From a virus: a DNA stretch of 48,233 bases. The stretch spans positions 1 through 48,233 of the IMG/VR virus record IMGVR_UViG_3300021178_000017. The stretch is one strand, 5' to 3'. This document shows, one piece after another, positions 47,955-48,233 of this stretch; within the stretch, counting starts at the first letter, position 1, and each line of letters begins with the position of its first letter. The translations under genes were made by a program, and so were the position numbers. The notes beneath the pieces are model-generated. The model made no database searches. It was given only the letters and a program-made list of their open reading frames with translations, and was not told where the DNA came from.

Positions 47955-48233
47955 TGCCAGGTCCATCCCTGACCCTCCTCGACGGCACCCTCCTCGTCCT
48001 GACGCCTCTCTCCGGCCAGGCGACGGTCATCCTGACGCCCTACGCGGCGCGGGGGCTGACCCAGACCCTCGACCTGGTCACCAACGCCCAGTGGACGCGG
48101 CGGGACGTCAATGGATTTTTGAGGTCGGTGGCAGATGACAGATTTCGGAAGTATAGATCGGTGATCAGCTGCCGGGATGGCGAGATGCCGGCGATCGACG
48201 GGACTTGGATCGGAGAGATCGTCGACGTGTCCT
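47954..48233 (+). CDS. Tail-tip protein, cut by the window edge
   Basis: The frame starts at an ATG overlapping the previous stop and is open to the last base (93 codons). The stretch RDVNGFLRSVADDRFRKYRS, then VISCRDGEMPAIDGTWIGE, is a conserved signature of siphovirus distal tail or baseplate proteins. The rest of the gene lies outside the window. Confidence 0.7.
   Translation, partial: MPGPSLTLLDGTLLVLTPLSGQATVILTPYAARGLTQTLDLVTNAQWTRRDVNGFLRSVADDRFRKYRSVISCRDGEMPAIDGTWIGEIVDVS

Noticed and set aside
1-48233. CRISPR array or tRNA genes
   Set aside because: No regularly spaced short repeats were found; intergenic gaps are short and I saw no cloverleaf with a T-loop motif. This was by eye, so a tRNA search tool could still find one.

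Overview
The window is most of a tailed-phage genome (a virus or a prophage) with siphovirus-type morphogenesis genes. The DNA is GC-rich, and genes are packed with frequent ATGA, GTGA and TGATG start/stop overlaps. The portal (DUF1073 type), major capsid (DUF2184 type), DUF4054 connector, tail tube and tape-measure genes are in families known from phages of GC-rich Gram-negative bacteria. An alphaproteobacterial host is my guess from overall flavour, not something the sequence proves. I see no integrase, no tRNA genes, no CRISPR array and no certain lysis genes, so lifestyle cannot be decided from this window.

The left part (about 0.6-14.9 kb) is the replication and nucleic-acid-processing region. 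It holds a leftward DpdA-like (TGT-fold) base-exchange enzyme, a Cro-like HTH protein, a RuvC-like resolvase, a helicase-methyltransferase fusion, a DnaB-like helicase, a leftward block of small early genes headed by a ribbon-helix-helix regulator on the opposite strand, a DUF932 protein, a DnaG-like primase, a ParB-domain protein, a Trm1-like methyltransferase, and a DUF5131 (Gp37/Gp68) protein. Between primase and parB lies a 22-codon remnant that keeps only motif I of a cytosine-C5 DNA methyltransferase.

The right part (14.9 kb to the end) is rightward and structural: small and large terminase, portal, MuF-like minor head protein, a small accessory cassette (secreted Cys-rich protein, tiny membrane-like peptide, methyltransferase, membrane protein), prohead protease/scaffold, cement protein and major capsid. 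Then comes about 11 kb of large adhesin or fibre-like proteins (beta-helix, Asp-box propeller, Ala/Ser-rich tandem repeats), placed before the DUF4054 connector. After these come neck proteins, two short proteins sharing a repeated N-terminal module, tail tube, tail chaperones with a probable -1 frameshift, tape measure, and the start of a tail-tip protein cut by the window edge.

The most unusual structure is in the large terminase. A complete intein (16600-17355) interrupts it just before the third catalytic acid of the nuclease domain. A full HNH endonuclease with a C-terminal zinc finger is encoded in a different reading frame of the same DNA, so the splicing element and the nuclease are overprinted rather than fused. 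Other points of interest are a probable CTG start codon, tandem 21-residue repeats shared by two tail proteins, and three small genes below usual length cut-offs that are supported by coupling and ribosome binding sites.
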